Shown here in pieces: positions 36,488-44,788 of a stretch of DNA of 45,322 nt. The notes beneath the pieces are model-generated. The model was not told the origin of the DNA and searched no databases. It saw nothing but the letters and a program-made list of their open reading frames with translations. Source of the stretch: Marinifilaceae bacterium (GTDB lineage Bacteria > Bacteroidota > Bacteroidia > Bacteroidales > Marinifilaceae); contig JAOARN010000108.1 in NCBI GenBank assembly GCA_025210485.1, positions 1 to 45,322 on the forward strand. The letters run 5' to 3'. The position numbers were made by a program, and so were the translations under genes. Every line of letters begins with the position of its first letter. Position 1 is the stretch's first letter.

Positions 36488-38890
36488 TTAGTTAATCTGG
36501 TTTATCTCATCTGTTAATTCTAAAATATTGTCATTATCAACTGGTTTATCAAGGCTTTCAATATTGCGAAGTTGTCTTTCTATTTGATTTGTGCGAGTAC
36601 TTCGCAGGACTTCTAAAGAACCAGAAGCAGTGTTTAATTGTTTTTGCACTCTACCTAATTGTTCCGAAAATTTTCCGAATTCGGTTTTCACCGCACCTAA
36701 TACATTCCATACTTCACTACTTCGTTCTTGAACAGCTAGAGTTCTGAATCCCATTTGCAAACTATTTAATAGTGCAGATAATGTGGTTGGACCAGTTACA
36801 GTTATCTTATATTTTCTTTGAAGATTTTCAAATAAACCTGGATGTCTTAATACCTCTGCATATAAACTTTCAACTGGTAAAAACATTATTCCAAAATCAG
36901 TTGTGTGTGGAGGGTCAATATACTTACTACTAATATCTTTAGCAAAACCTTCGATTGCTTTAATAAGCATTTTTTGAGCTGCCTCTATCTCTTCGAGATC
37001 ATTTTCTTCATATGCTAAAAGTAAGTATTCGTATGATTCCATAGGAAATTTCGAATCTACTGGCATCCATATTTCTTCACCTTTAGCCTTTCCTGGGAGT
37101 TTTATGGCGTACTCGACATTGGCTTGACTTGCTTTTTTAGTAGCAACATTAGTACTGTATTGTTCAGGAGTAAGAATCTGTTCAAGTATATTGCCTAATT
37201 GATATTCACCTAAGATACCCCTTGTTTTTACATTTGAAAGAACTTTTTTCAAATCGCCAACGCCTGAGGCGATATTTTGCATCTCACCAAGTCCTTTATG
37301 AACTTGTTCCAATCTATCGCTTACTTGTTTAAATGTTTCCCCCAGTCTTTTTTCAAGTGTTGATTGTAGCTTTTCATCTACAGTATTTCTCATTTGATTA
37401 AGCTGCTTTTCGTTATCATTTCGAATAGCTTCTAACTGATTGTGAATAGTAAGTTTAACTTCTTTTACACCATTTACGGCCTGTTGATTTTGTTGAAGTT
37501 GTTGTTTATTTAATTCGTCGAAATTTATTTTAAGATTCTCATTTAATGATTTGACAGAATTATCAAAACTTTGTTCAAAAGAGTCTAATGAATTTTTAAG
37601 TTCTTGTCTATTTTCTTTTAAATCGTTCTTTTGATTTTCGTCTCTAGTTTCAAATTTTTCTTCAAATGATTTAAGAGACTCATTTAATTCTTGTCTATTT
37701 ACAACTAAATCTCTTTTTTGAATCTCATCTCTTTCTGCTATTTTTTCTTCAAAGGATTTTAGCAGTTGTGTTAGTTCAAGTTTACTTTCTTTAGCATCCT
37801 TTTTTTGTTCTTCTTCCCAATTTTCGAGGTTTAATTCAAAAAACTTAAGAGAATCATTTATTTCCTGTCTGTTTTCTTTTAAATCTTTCTTTTGTATTTC
37901 ATCACGAGATTCTATTTTTTGTTCAAAAGATTTTAGAAGTTCATTTAATTCCTGTCTACTTTCTTTTGAATCTTTGATTTTATTTTCTTCCCAATTTTCA
38001 AATTTTTCTTCAAATGATTTTATTGCTTCAGCTAATTCCTTCCTGTTTTCTTTCGAATCTTTCTTCTGAACTTCTTCCCAACTTTCGATTCTAAGTTCTA
38101 GAGCTGTCAATGATTCATTTATTTCCTGTCTGTTTTCTTTCGAATCTTTCTTCTGTACTTCTTCCCAGACTTCCATTCTTAATTCCATAGCAGTAAGGCT
38201 GTCACTAAGTTCTTGTCTGCTTTCCTTAGAATCTTTTTTCTGAACCTCTTCCCATGCCTCTATTCTTAACTCCAAAGCGGTAAGAATATCATTTAATTCT
38301 TGTCTACTTTCTTTGGAATCTTTTCTTTGTAGTTCTTCCCTATTTTCAAACCTTATTTCAAGTGATTTTATAGCATCAATTTGCTCTTCGCGAGTTTCTT
38401 TGGAATTTCTATTTTGTTGTTCTTCCCAATTTTTAAATTTCTGGTTTAAATTGTTGGACAAATTATCCTGTTTTTCTATTAATTCTTTTGAAAGTAATTT
38501 GATATAATTCGAAATATCATTCCTATTCGTATTAAGAAGAGTGTTTACTTGTTTAGAGAAATCTTGTTGTAAATTATACTGTAAATCAAACTTATTATCC
38601 AGATTTTCGGAAACTTGTTTCATATTATTTAGGACATTATCGCCAAACATGCTTAAGTTTTGAGATAACTCTTCTCTATTTATCTTTAATTTCTCATTAC
38701 TTTCCATTCTATTTCTATAGAATTCATCCTTCATAATAGTTTCAGATCTTTCCATTATTGAAGAAAAGTCAATTATTGAATCCTTTATCTCCTTAAATTG
38801 ATCTAACTTATTATTCTGCTCTTGCCTCAAATTTAAGAATATATTCACCCCTACTAAAATGATAAGGATGATTAGTAAACTTATTGTCAT
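36488..38890 (-). CDS. rmuC: DNA recombination protein RmuC with expanded coiled coil
   Basis: 800 residues, against about 450-500 for usual RmuC. An N-terminal membrane segment (SLLIILIILVGVNIFLNL) is followed by a long coiled coil. The RmuC core is intact from about residue 530: GEMQNIASGVGDLKKVLSN, TRGILGEYQLGNILEQIL, MPVDSKFPMESYEYLL, TDFGIMFLPVESLYAEVL and LLNSLQMGFRTLAVQ. Residues 147-436 are about ten 29-residue tandem repeats absent from ordinary RmuC. RmuC restrains DNA inversions between short inverted repeats and carries a restriction-endonuclease-like fold. First gene of a reverse-strand operon with the BadF-like and L,D-transpeptidase genes. Confidence 0.92.
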   Translation of the reverse strand: MTISLLIILIILVGVNIFLNLRQEQNNKLDQFKEIKDSIIDFSSIMERSETIMKDEFYRNRMESNEKLKINREELSQNLSMFGDNVLNNMKQVSENLDNKFDLQYNLQQDFSKQVNTLLNTNRNDISNYIKLLSKELIEKQDNLSNNLNQKFKNWEEQQNRNSKETREEQIDAIKSLEIRFENREELQRKDSKESRQELNDILTALELRIEAWEEVQKKDSKESRQELSDSLTAMELRMEVWEEVQKKDSKENRQEINESLTALELRIESWEEVQKKDSKENRKELAEAIKSFEEKFENWEENKIKDSKESRQELNELLKSFEQKIESRDEIQKKDLKENRQEINDSLKFFELNLENWEEEQKKDAKESKLELTQLLKSFEEKIAERDEIQKRDLVVNRQELNESLKSFEEKFETRDENQKNDLKENRQELKNSLDSFEQSFDNSVKSLNENLKINFDELNKQQLQQNQQAVNGVKEVKLTIHNQLEAIRNDNEKQLNQMRNTVDEKLQSTLEKRLGETFKQVSDRLEQVHKGLGEMQNIASGVGDLKKVLSNVKTRGILGEYQLGNILEQILTPEQYSTNVATKKASQANVEYAIKLPGKAKGEEIWMPVDSKFPMESYEYLLLAYEENDLEEIEAAQKMLIKAIEGFAKDISSKYIDPPHTTDFGIMFLPVESLYAEVLRHPGLFENLQRKYKITVTGPTTLSALLNSLQMGFRTLAVQERSSEVWNVLGAVKTEFGKFSEQLGRVQKQLNTASGSLEVLRSTRTNQIERQLRNIESLDKPVDNDNILELTDEINQIN
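37583..38452 (-). repeat. About ten 87-base repeats coding for 29-residue coiled-coil units in rmuC
   Basis: Units of the type ALELRIEAWEEVQKKDSK plus ESRQELSDSLT recur about ten times (residues 147-436). Middle units are the most alike, outer ones more diverged, as expected of repeats growing by unequal exchange. The 29-residue period is close to four heptads plus one residue, compatible with a continuous helix. Confidence 0.9.
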
Positions 38891-39591
38891 ATTTAATTTA
38901 TTAGTAAATGTTGTTCAAACTATAGTTTAATTTATGGTTAAGATTAAAACAGTTTTATTTCTAATTATGCTAATATTATTAGAATAAATTAATTTTATCT
39001 TAAGATTTCAAATATAGTAAAATAGGCTAATTCTACTATGATTTTTAGCTATAGAGGATTAAAAAAAATGAACAATTGAATAATTTATTGTATTCTAGAT
39101 TATATTATTTTGGTTTTGTTCCTCTAAAGATATAATGAAACTGTTATTCTATTAATATTCTTGATTATGATATCAGTCTATTGGTAAATGACTATAGTAT
39201 TATCTCTATGTGATTCTAAAGTTTATTCTTAGTCCTAGTGGTTGATGATTAAAATAGGAAAAATCTGATTTTTTTATTCTTCTCATTAATATGAAATTTA
39301 TTGCAGATTCATTTTTGCAAGCATATGCCTTGAAACTTATAGTTTATTGAAGAATATGAATTAGGAAGAATTTATATTGGAGATGGATACTTGTAATTTA
39401 TATGTGTATAAACTTTCTACTTGTCTTCACTATAAAAATGTTAATGGTTCGGTATAAAATGAATATAAATTACAGGTAATCAGTAAATCAAGCAGCCTTA
39501 TATATAAACAATATCCTTGTAATCAATATTTAAATAGTATTTATTGGGCATTGTCTAGATATGATTACCAAGAAAAAATATATATAACCGA
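38891..39591. other. Gene-free stretch before the transposase remnant
   Basis: About 700 bases without a gene. A 19-base imperfect inverted repeat, GATACTTGTAATTTATAT (39386-39403) and ATATAAATTACAGGTAATC (39463-39481), lies about 110-200 bases before the transposase remnant; it may be an old element end or a structured RNA. Nothing else recognised. Confidence 0.4.
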
Positions 39592-40733
39592 ATGGGAGGT
39601 ATAAAAAAATGTCTGTATGTTTTTATTATCAATATTCTATTTCTTTTTATGAGTATAAAAGGGAAAATTAATTTTTTACAATTATCAAGATATAGTGACA
39701 ATTGTGAACAATATTTCAGAAAACAATTTTCCAAACAGTTTGATTTTATAAAGTTTAATAGAACGTTAATATTATAGAATGCAGTAAAACATTTAACAAT
39801 AGTTTTTGATAAATACTTTATATCTAGGTCCGGAATGAAACCCTGAGTATTAGGTTATTTTTGATTGGCTTGTGTAGGAAAAGTAGAAATAGGGATAGAG
39901 ATATCAGGTATAGATGCGGTTGATATCTATAATCATAAAGCATTTCATTTACAGATATTTCAAACACTAAATCAAATGGATAATGACTATCCTATGCTTA
40001 TTTCAAATAGAAAATATGAACTCAGCAAATTTTTAGAATATGTTGTTGCGGATGCATTTTTTTGCAAGTCATTCGTAGATTCAATGTTTGAAAATGAATT
40101 TCATCTTGTTTATAGATTGAGAAATGATGCGAATTTGAGATATTTATATACTGAGGAACAAGAATCAGAAATAGGTAGACCAAAACAATACAATGAAAAA
40201 TTAAATACGAATTGGATAGTTTATAAAAAAACAGATTTGAAACAATTATCGAAAATGAAAAGTAAATAATATACAGTGCAAAAATTAACTCTGAAGCACT
40301 TAAAAGAGATATTAATCTGATAATCGTATATTCTAAAACTAAAGATAAGTGGAGTCATAAATTATACTGCCCAGCTGATTTCACAATTGACCCAATATTG
40401 ATTTTTAACTATTATAAATCTAGATTTCAAATTGAATTTATTTATAGAGATGCAAGGCAATACACGGGACTAAATGATTGCAAGGCAAGATGCAAAGAAA
40501 AGTTGAATTTTCACTTTAATATATCATTTACATCAATGAATATCGCTAAGATTTCTTATTGATTAAGCATACCGATAAAAAATAGAGATTCTTTTTCTAT
40601 GGCGGATATAAGAACTGATACTACAATGAATTACAGTAAAAAAGATTTTTATCTTCGTTTGGATAAACCCGAACTTAAAGAAAAATATAAAGATAATAAG
40701 GAAGCTTAGAGAATTTGGGAGTATTGTTGTTTA
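39592..40733 (+). pseudogene. Decayed DDE transposase (IS4-like Bacteroidota group)
   Basis: Pieces of one transposase lie in order on the plus strand but in different frames and with stops. They are INFLQLSRYSDNCEQYFRKQF at about 39669-39725, a DKYFISRSGMKP piece near 39810, GKVEIGIEISGIDAVDIYNH with YVVADAFFCKSF and GRPKQYNEKL in the longest open piece (39865-40269), then FNYYKSRFQIEFIYRDARQY near 40408 and FSMADIRTD near 40596. The order is that of a Bacteroidota IS4-type DDE transposase; the second Asp (VVADAFF) and the YxxRFQIE-FIYRD part are still visible. At least one in-frame stop and several frameshifts make it inactive. No element ends were identified. Confidence 0.75.
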
Positions 40734-40820
40734 AAATGTAATGAAGTATTGTTTAATAATAAAGAGATGTTTTTAAGACTTTTATTGAATATTTAGTCTT
40801 TGATAGTATAACAGTGCATG

Positions 40821-41790
40821 CTTTCACCGTCTGTGGTGGGTAATATGCAATAAAAATTATACTATGAAAACTAATGCTTTTAATAAATACTTAGAGAAGG
40901 TACCAAATCTTAATACTCTTCAATTTAGACTTTTAATGAATAAAATTGATTCTAGAGTAAAAAAGAAAAAAATTTCCAATATACTAGAGACAAGTAAATC
41001 TAAACTTATTTGTCCTTTTTGTGGTTCAAAAGATGCAATAAGGTGGGGTAAAAGAAATGATTTACAGAGATATAAATGTAAAAATTGTAATAAAACTTTT
41101 AATAGTTTAACAGGAACTCCTTTGGCTAGACTTCAACGAAGAGGACATTGGCTCAAATATGCAGAATGCTTAAAGGAAGGACTCAGTTTGGCAGAATCTG
41201 CAATTAGAACAGGTATACACATAAACACTGCTTTTCGTTGGAGGCATAGATTTTTGTTTAATATGAAATTCATAAAAGCCAAGAAAGTTGGTGGTATTGT
41301 GGAAGGAGGACATATTGAATTAAAAGAATCTTTTAAAGGAAATTCGAAAAATAAAGGTATAAAGAATCCAAAGAAAGTATTTATTATCTATAATATTGAT
41401 AGAAATAATAATATCTATGATATCACAAATAAAGGCTTTAATACTTGTATTTTAAAAAAAGAACTAAAAAATATTTTACTTAATAAATCATATCTAATTA
41501 CTGATAATAATAATAACTATGAAGAATTTGCTCAGTCGTGTAAAATAAAACATGCTAATTTACGATTTAATTCAAGGAGTATCTATAAATCTGAAATGTT
41601 AGATAGTTATAGAAATAGATTTATTAAATGGATATTTGATCATTTCAAGGGAGTTTCAACAAAGTATCTAGAAAACTATGTATCATGGTTTAGAAGTCTA
41701 AATGAATTTAAATCTGGAATTAGTCCTCTTACTTTATTATATCGAGCGAAGTCTGTTGAGAAATACAGACACCAACCTGAAAAGGTGAAA
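40821..41790 (+). mobile_element. IS1595-like insertion sequence with imperfect terminal inverted repeats
   Basis: The left end TTTCACCGTCTGTGGTGGGT (40822-40841) and the right end ACCAACCTGAAAAGGTGAAA (41771-41790) are inverted copies matching at 15 of 20 positions, enclosing one transposase gene in about 970 bases, a typical IS1595-family size. No 8-base target duplication is visible (GTGCATGC on the left, CGTTTTAT on the right), so the copy is old or rearranged. The right repeat lies inside the last codons of the transposase, whose stop is 12 bases beyond it. The same ends recur in the array at 44789-45322. Confidence 0.65.
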
Positions 41791-41802
41791 CGTTTTATTT
41801 AA
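40864..41802 (+). CDS. IS1595-family transposase, probably inactive
   Basis: 312 residues. An N-terminal zinc ribbon (CPFCGSKDAIRWGK ... CKNCNKTFNSLTGTP) and a helical DNA-binding part (LAESAIRTGIHINTAFRWRH) are typical of the IS1595/ISXO2 group. The catalytic domain keeps the SFKG motif, the second Asp (LITDNNNNYEEFA, Asp214) and the closing FKGVSTKYLENYVSWF motif. Where active relatives have an acidic V-E-A-D-E start to the catalytic domain, this protein has VEGGH (residues 146-150), so the first Asp appears lost; the usual N-x-YHS segment is DSYRN here. The frame is nonetheless intact, so decay is recent or the protein has another use. Confidence 0.82.
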   Translation: MKTNAFNKYLEKVPNLNTLQFRLLMNKIDSRVKKKKISNILETSKSKLICPFCGSKDAIRWGKRNDLQRYKCKNCNKTFNSLTGTPLARLQRRGHWLKYAECLKEGLSLAESAIRTGIHINTAFRWRHRFLFNMKFIKAKKVGGIVEGGHIELKESFKGNSKNKGIKNPKKVFIIYNIDRNNNIYDITNKGFNTCILKKELKNILLNKSYLITDNNNNYEEFAQSCKIKHANLRFNSRSIYKSEMLDSYRNRFIKWIFDHFKGVSTKYLENYVSWFRSLNEFKSGISPLTLLYRAKSVEKYRHQPEKVKRFI

Positions 41803-42108
41803 TTCTCAAACTAAATTAATAGGAGGTTTTTTTCAACTATAGGAAGTAGATAAGTTTATAAATATTCGATATATATTTTATTAATTTATGATTGGGAGAA
41901 CTCAAAATTAGTTTATGTTATATTTTAATAAATCTGTGTTTTGTAGTTAAAGATAATTAAACTTTTATTTGATTTTGTCTTTATGTTTATTTGTGTAATA
42001 TATTGTAATCCAACCCAGTAGTTTACTTTTTTCTTGTTGTATGCTAATCTTGTTTTTATTTTCAGCTAATTATTGTTAAATAGTTATATTTTTTAGTAAA
42101 GGAATTAG
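41803..42108. other. Spacer between the IS and the lipoprotein gene
   Basis: About 305 bases, AT-rich, no gene or second inverted repeat of the IS found. Confidence 0.4.
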
Positions 42109-43086
42109 ATGATGAAATTAAGTGTAATTGCAGTAATATTATGTATGTTAACATGTTCGTGTAACTGTGACGACGGACATGTGAATAATTCAACAAAAAA
42201 AATAAAAGAAGGTTTATATCATAATCCTTTCGGAGGGAATCCTGAATATAGGTTAATAGAGGAAAAGTTAATATACTCTCCTATGCAAATGAAGACAAAA
42301 AGATATAATTATGAAAATGATTTATTAACAAGTGAAATTTTAAGACTGTTTAGAACAGGCGTTGGAGATAAGATAGTAGGGATGAAAGAATATATATATT
42401 TAGGAGATGAAATAAAATGTATAAAATCATTTTTTGATTCGAATACTAAAAGGCGTGAGCTAGAAGAAGAAAATTATATATTGAAAGATGGTTTAATTAC
42501 TGAAAATATTGTTAATCAATATGAAAGTGGCAATAATATATTTGAAAAGTATAAATATAACTCGAAATATGATATGACAGAATTTGAATGTGTTGTATCT
42601 TCTACTAAAGAAAATTTAAAAACACACATATTTTATTCATATCAGGATAAATTTATCACAAAATATGTTGAAAAGGTATCTGTAAATTCAAAAAACGAAG
42701 AAATTAGATCTTCTATAGATTTTCAAAATGATGGAGTTAATTATACTGAGATAGTATATAAACTGTATGATTCAAAAGGAAGTAAATTATGTATTCACTC
42801 AAAGTGTTATTTTGAATCAGAAAGAAATAGAGTGAACAAGCTGTATAGGTATTTATTTGATAAGAAGACTGATAAATTTAAGTCTAATCCCGTTGTATAC
42901 GAATTTTTTTATGATGATTTCAACAATTTAGTAAAAATATCATTGAATAATAATACTAGATATTTGTTTAAATATGAAAAAGCAAAACTTAATTCACATA
43001 TTCATTTCAAGGCCAATGAAAGAGGAATATTTTGGGGACTGAGTAGAATAATGATGGAGAGTTTTAATCCTAGTCATAATTTGTAA
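42109..43086 (+). CDS. Predicted lipoprotein, unknown function
   Basis: 325 residues. Signal peptide with lipobox-like Cys (VIAVILCMLTCSCNC); either of the two first Met codons may be the start. The mature part is beta-rich with regularly spaced Tyr/Phe (RYNYENDLLTSEIL, KYKYNSKYDMTEFE, YEFFYDDFNNLVKISL), reminiscent of YD-repeat-like wedge folds seen in many Bacteroidota lipoproteins. No catalytic motif seen. It lies alone between an IS and a convergent transporter, in the accessory part of the window. Function unknown. Confidence 0.7.
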   Translation: MMKLSVIAVILCMLTCSCNCDDGHVNNSTKKIKEGLYHNPFGGNPEYRLIEEKLIYSPMQMKTKRYNYENDLLTSEILRLFRTGVGDKIVGMKEYIYLGDEIKCIKSFFDSNTKRRELEEENYILKDGLITENIVNQYESGNNIFEKYKYNSKYDMTEFECVVSSTKENLKTHIFYSYQDKFITKYVEKVSVNSKNEEIRSSIDFQNDGVNYTEIVYKLYDSKGSKLCIHSKCYFESERNRVNKLYRYLFDKKTDKFKSNPVVYEFFYDDFNNLVKISLNNNTRYLFKYEKAKLNSHIHFKANERGIFWGLSRIMMESFNPSHNL

Positions 43087-43090
43087 AATC

Positions 43091-43131
43091 TAGCTATTAG
43101 CATAAATGATTGTAATTTATGCTAATAGCTA
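43091..43131. terminator. Bidirectional terminator between convergent genes
   Basis: TAGCTATTAGCATAAAT (43091-43107) and ATTTATGCTAATAGCTA (43115-43131) form a perfect 17-base stem with a 7-base loop, between the lipoprotein stop (43086) and the transporter stop (43143). It lacks long T-runs. Confidence 0.7.
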
Positions 43132-43142
43132 AATAATTGGGT

Positions 43143-44579
43143 TTATTTTTTTGTAATTAAAAATCGATCATATAAGAATAAAGCAATACTTGCGAATAAT
43201 CCTATTGCAAATATAACGTACCATATCTTAGCGGGCTGATAATTCTCCCAAAGATAGGTAGTTAATTCATTATTATTCATATTAAGTTTGTTTGCTAATT
43301 CTGCGTAGAAGTCATTTGCAGTAAAGGAATTGCTAATTTCTCTTATATTAAAAGATTGTTTTGAAGCTTCCATTTTTGCAATTTCAAGTTTGTCTGACAT
43401 ATTTCCATACACAAAACCTGAAATTAGCCCCCCTAATGTACTTCCAAAAAATACAGGCAAGAAAGAACAGCCCATATAAATTCCCATTTTGTCAGCAGGA
43501 GCTATTCTGCCAATATATTCAGTTATTTTTGGGGAACTTGCCATTTCTCCAATTGCAAAAATAAATAATGATATTAGGATAAACATAACATCCTGAGTTG
43601 CTAAAGTGAGAGACATACCAATAGTACAAACCAATATCCCTGTCATCATTGCCTTTAATGGTTTAAATTTCATAACTAAAGTTGATATTACAACCTGAAA
43701 TACAATAATATACATGGCGTCGAAATTGGTTATAAACTCAGCATCCATTTGTCCATTATGACCATAATTATCAACGACAAAGGGAAGAGTATTTTCAAAG
43801 AAATTATATAATGAAGAAGTATCAACCCATTGAGTTATAAATACAGGTAGAGTAAAAAATAGTTGATAGTACATACTCCAGAATGCTGAAACTAAAAGAA
43901 GAAATATTAAAAATTTAAAATCTGATATAACCAAACCAATGTTTCTAAAAACTCGTGAAATTGCTTTTGAAAAGGATTCTTCTACTTTTTCACGTAGAGG
44001 TTCTTTGTAAAAAAGTAAAACGAAAAAATTCAACATTATAATACCTGCCGAAATATAGAATACTAAGAAGTATGAACTATTTTTGAATGCTAAAGTTACT
44101 AGTGGTCCTACAAATGCACCAATATTAATCATCATATAGTATATTCCAAAACCAATAGAAGCGGTACTACTATCTGTTGTTTTGGCAATGGTTGACGAAA
44201 TAATAGGTTTGAATAGTGCAGCTCCTAGTGCAAGTATAAGATATACAGCAAAAACCGCTGTGAAGGTTTTTACAAAAGGAAGTGCTATAAATGCTGCAGC
44301 ATAAATAATGAATGAAATTGCAAGATTTCGTTTATACCCATATTTATCTGCGAGTGCTCCTGTGATTACTGGAAGGAAGTATAATATACCAGTTCCGACT
44401 CCCATTATAATACCTTTCTCACCTTGAGAAAGTCCTAGAGCTCCTGTATCAGTTGAACCTGTAAGGTAATTCGCAAATAACATATAAAATCCATACCATG
44501 CCCAACGTTCGAAAAGTTCAAGGGTGTTGGCAACCCAAAATGTTTTTGAAAATTTTTTGAAAGTTTTGGTTAGTCCCAT
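43143..44579 (-). CDS. MFS transporter, POT/PTR-like
   Basis: 478 residues with about 12 membrane segments. The N-terminal motif ELFERWAWYGFYMLFANYLT is close to the ExxERFxYYG signature of proton-dependent oligopeptide transporters. The loop GALADKYGYKRNL is the MFS motif between segments 2 and 3, and FGIYYMMINIGAFVGPL resembles the POT fifth helix. A hydrophilic insertion (about 245-295) and another near 395-435 break the helices. It probably takes up small peptides or related solutes with protons, but substrate is unproven. Single gene; the convergent lipoprotein shares its terminator. Confidence 0.8.
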   Translation of the reverse strand: MGLTKTFKKFSKTFWVANTLELFERWAWYGFYMLFANYLTGSTDTGALGLSQGEKGIIMGVGTGILYFLPVITGALADKYGYKRNLAISFIIYAAAFIALPFVKTFTAVFAVYLILALGAALFKPIISSTIAKTTDSSTASIGFGIYYMMINIGAFVGPLVTLAFKNSSYFLVFYISAGIIMLNFFVLLFYKEPLREKVEESFSKAISRVFRNIGLVISDFKFLIFLLLVSAFWSMYYQLFFTLPVFITQWVDTSSLYNFFENTLPFVVDNYGHNGQMDAEFITNFDAMYIIVFQVVISTLVMKFKPLKAMMTGILVCTIGMSLTLATQDVMFILISLFIFAIGEMASSPKITEYIGRIAPADKMGIYMGCSFLPVFFGSTLGGLISGFVYGNMSDKLEIAKMEASKQSFNIREISNSFTANDFYAELANKLNMNNNELTTYLWENYQPAKIWYVIFAIGLFASIALFLYDRFLITKK

Positions 44580-44788
44580 TTTTAAAGTTTTTTGAATTTT
44601 TTTGGTGAATCATCAAATATACTTTAAAAAAACTGTAAACTTTCATTTATGATGCTAGTTAATTGACTTGAAATTTGATAAATCGTGAATATAAGCCTAT
44701 AGTATTATCATGCAAAATACTTTTATGATGTTTTATTAGAATAATTGTAAAATAGTGAGAATTAATATTTCAAATATTAGTGTTTAAT
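44580..44788. other. Spacer upstream of the transporter
   Basis: AT-rich, no gene; must contain the reverse-strand transporter promoter, not located. Confidence 0.35.

Noticed and set aside
39592..39777. Small independent membrane-like protein
   Set aside because: Its second half (INFLQLSRYS and onward) is the beginning of a transposase that continues in other frames downstream; it is part of the pseudogene.
39865..40269. Independent 134-codon gene
   Set aside because: Its content (IEISGIDAVDIYNH, YVVADAFF) is the middle of the same decayed transposase.
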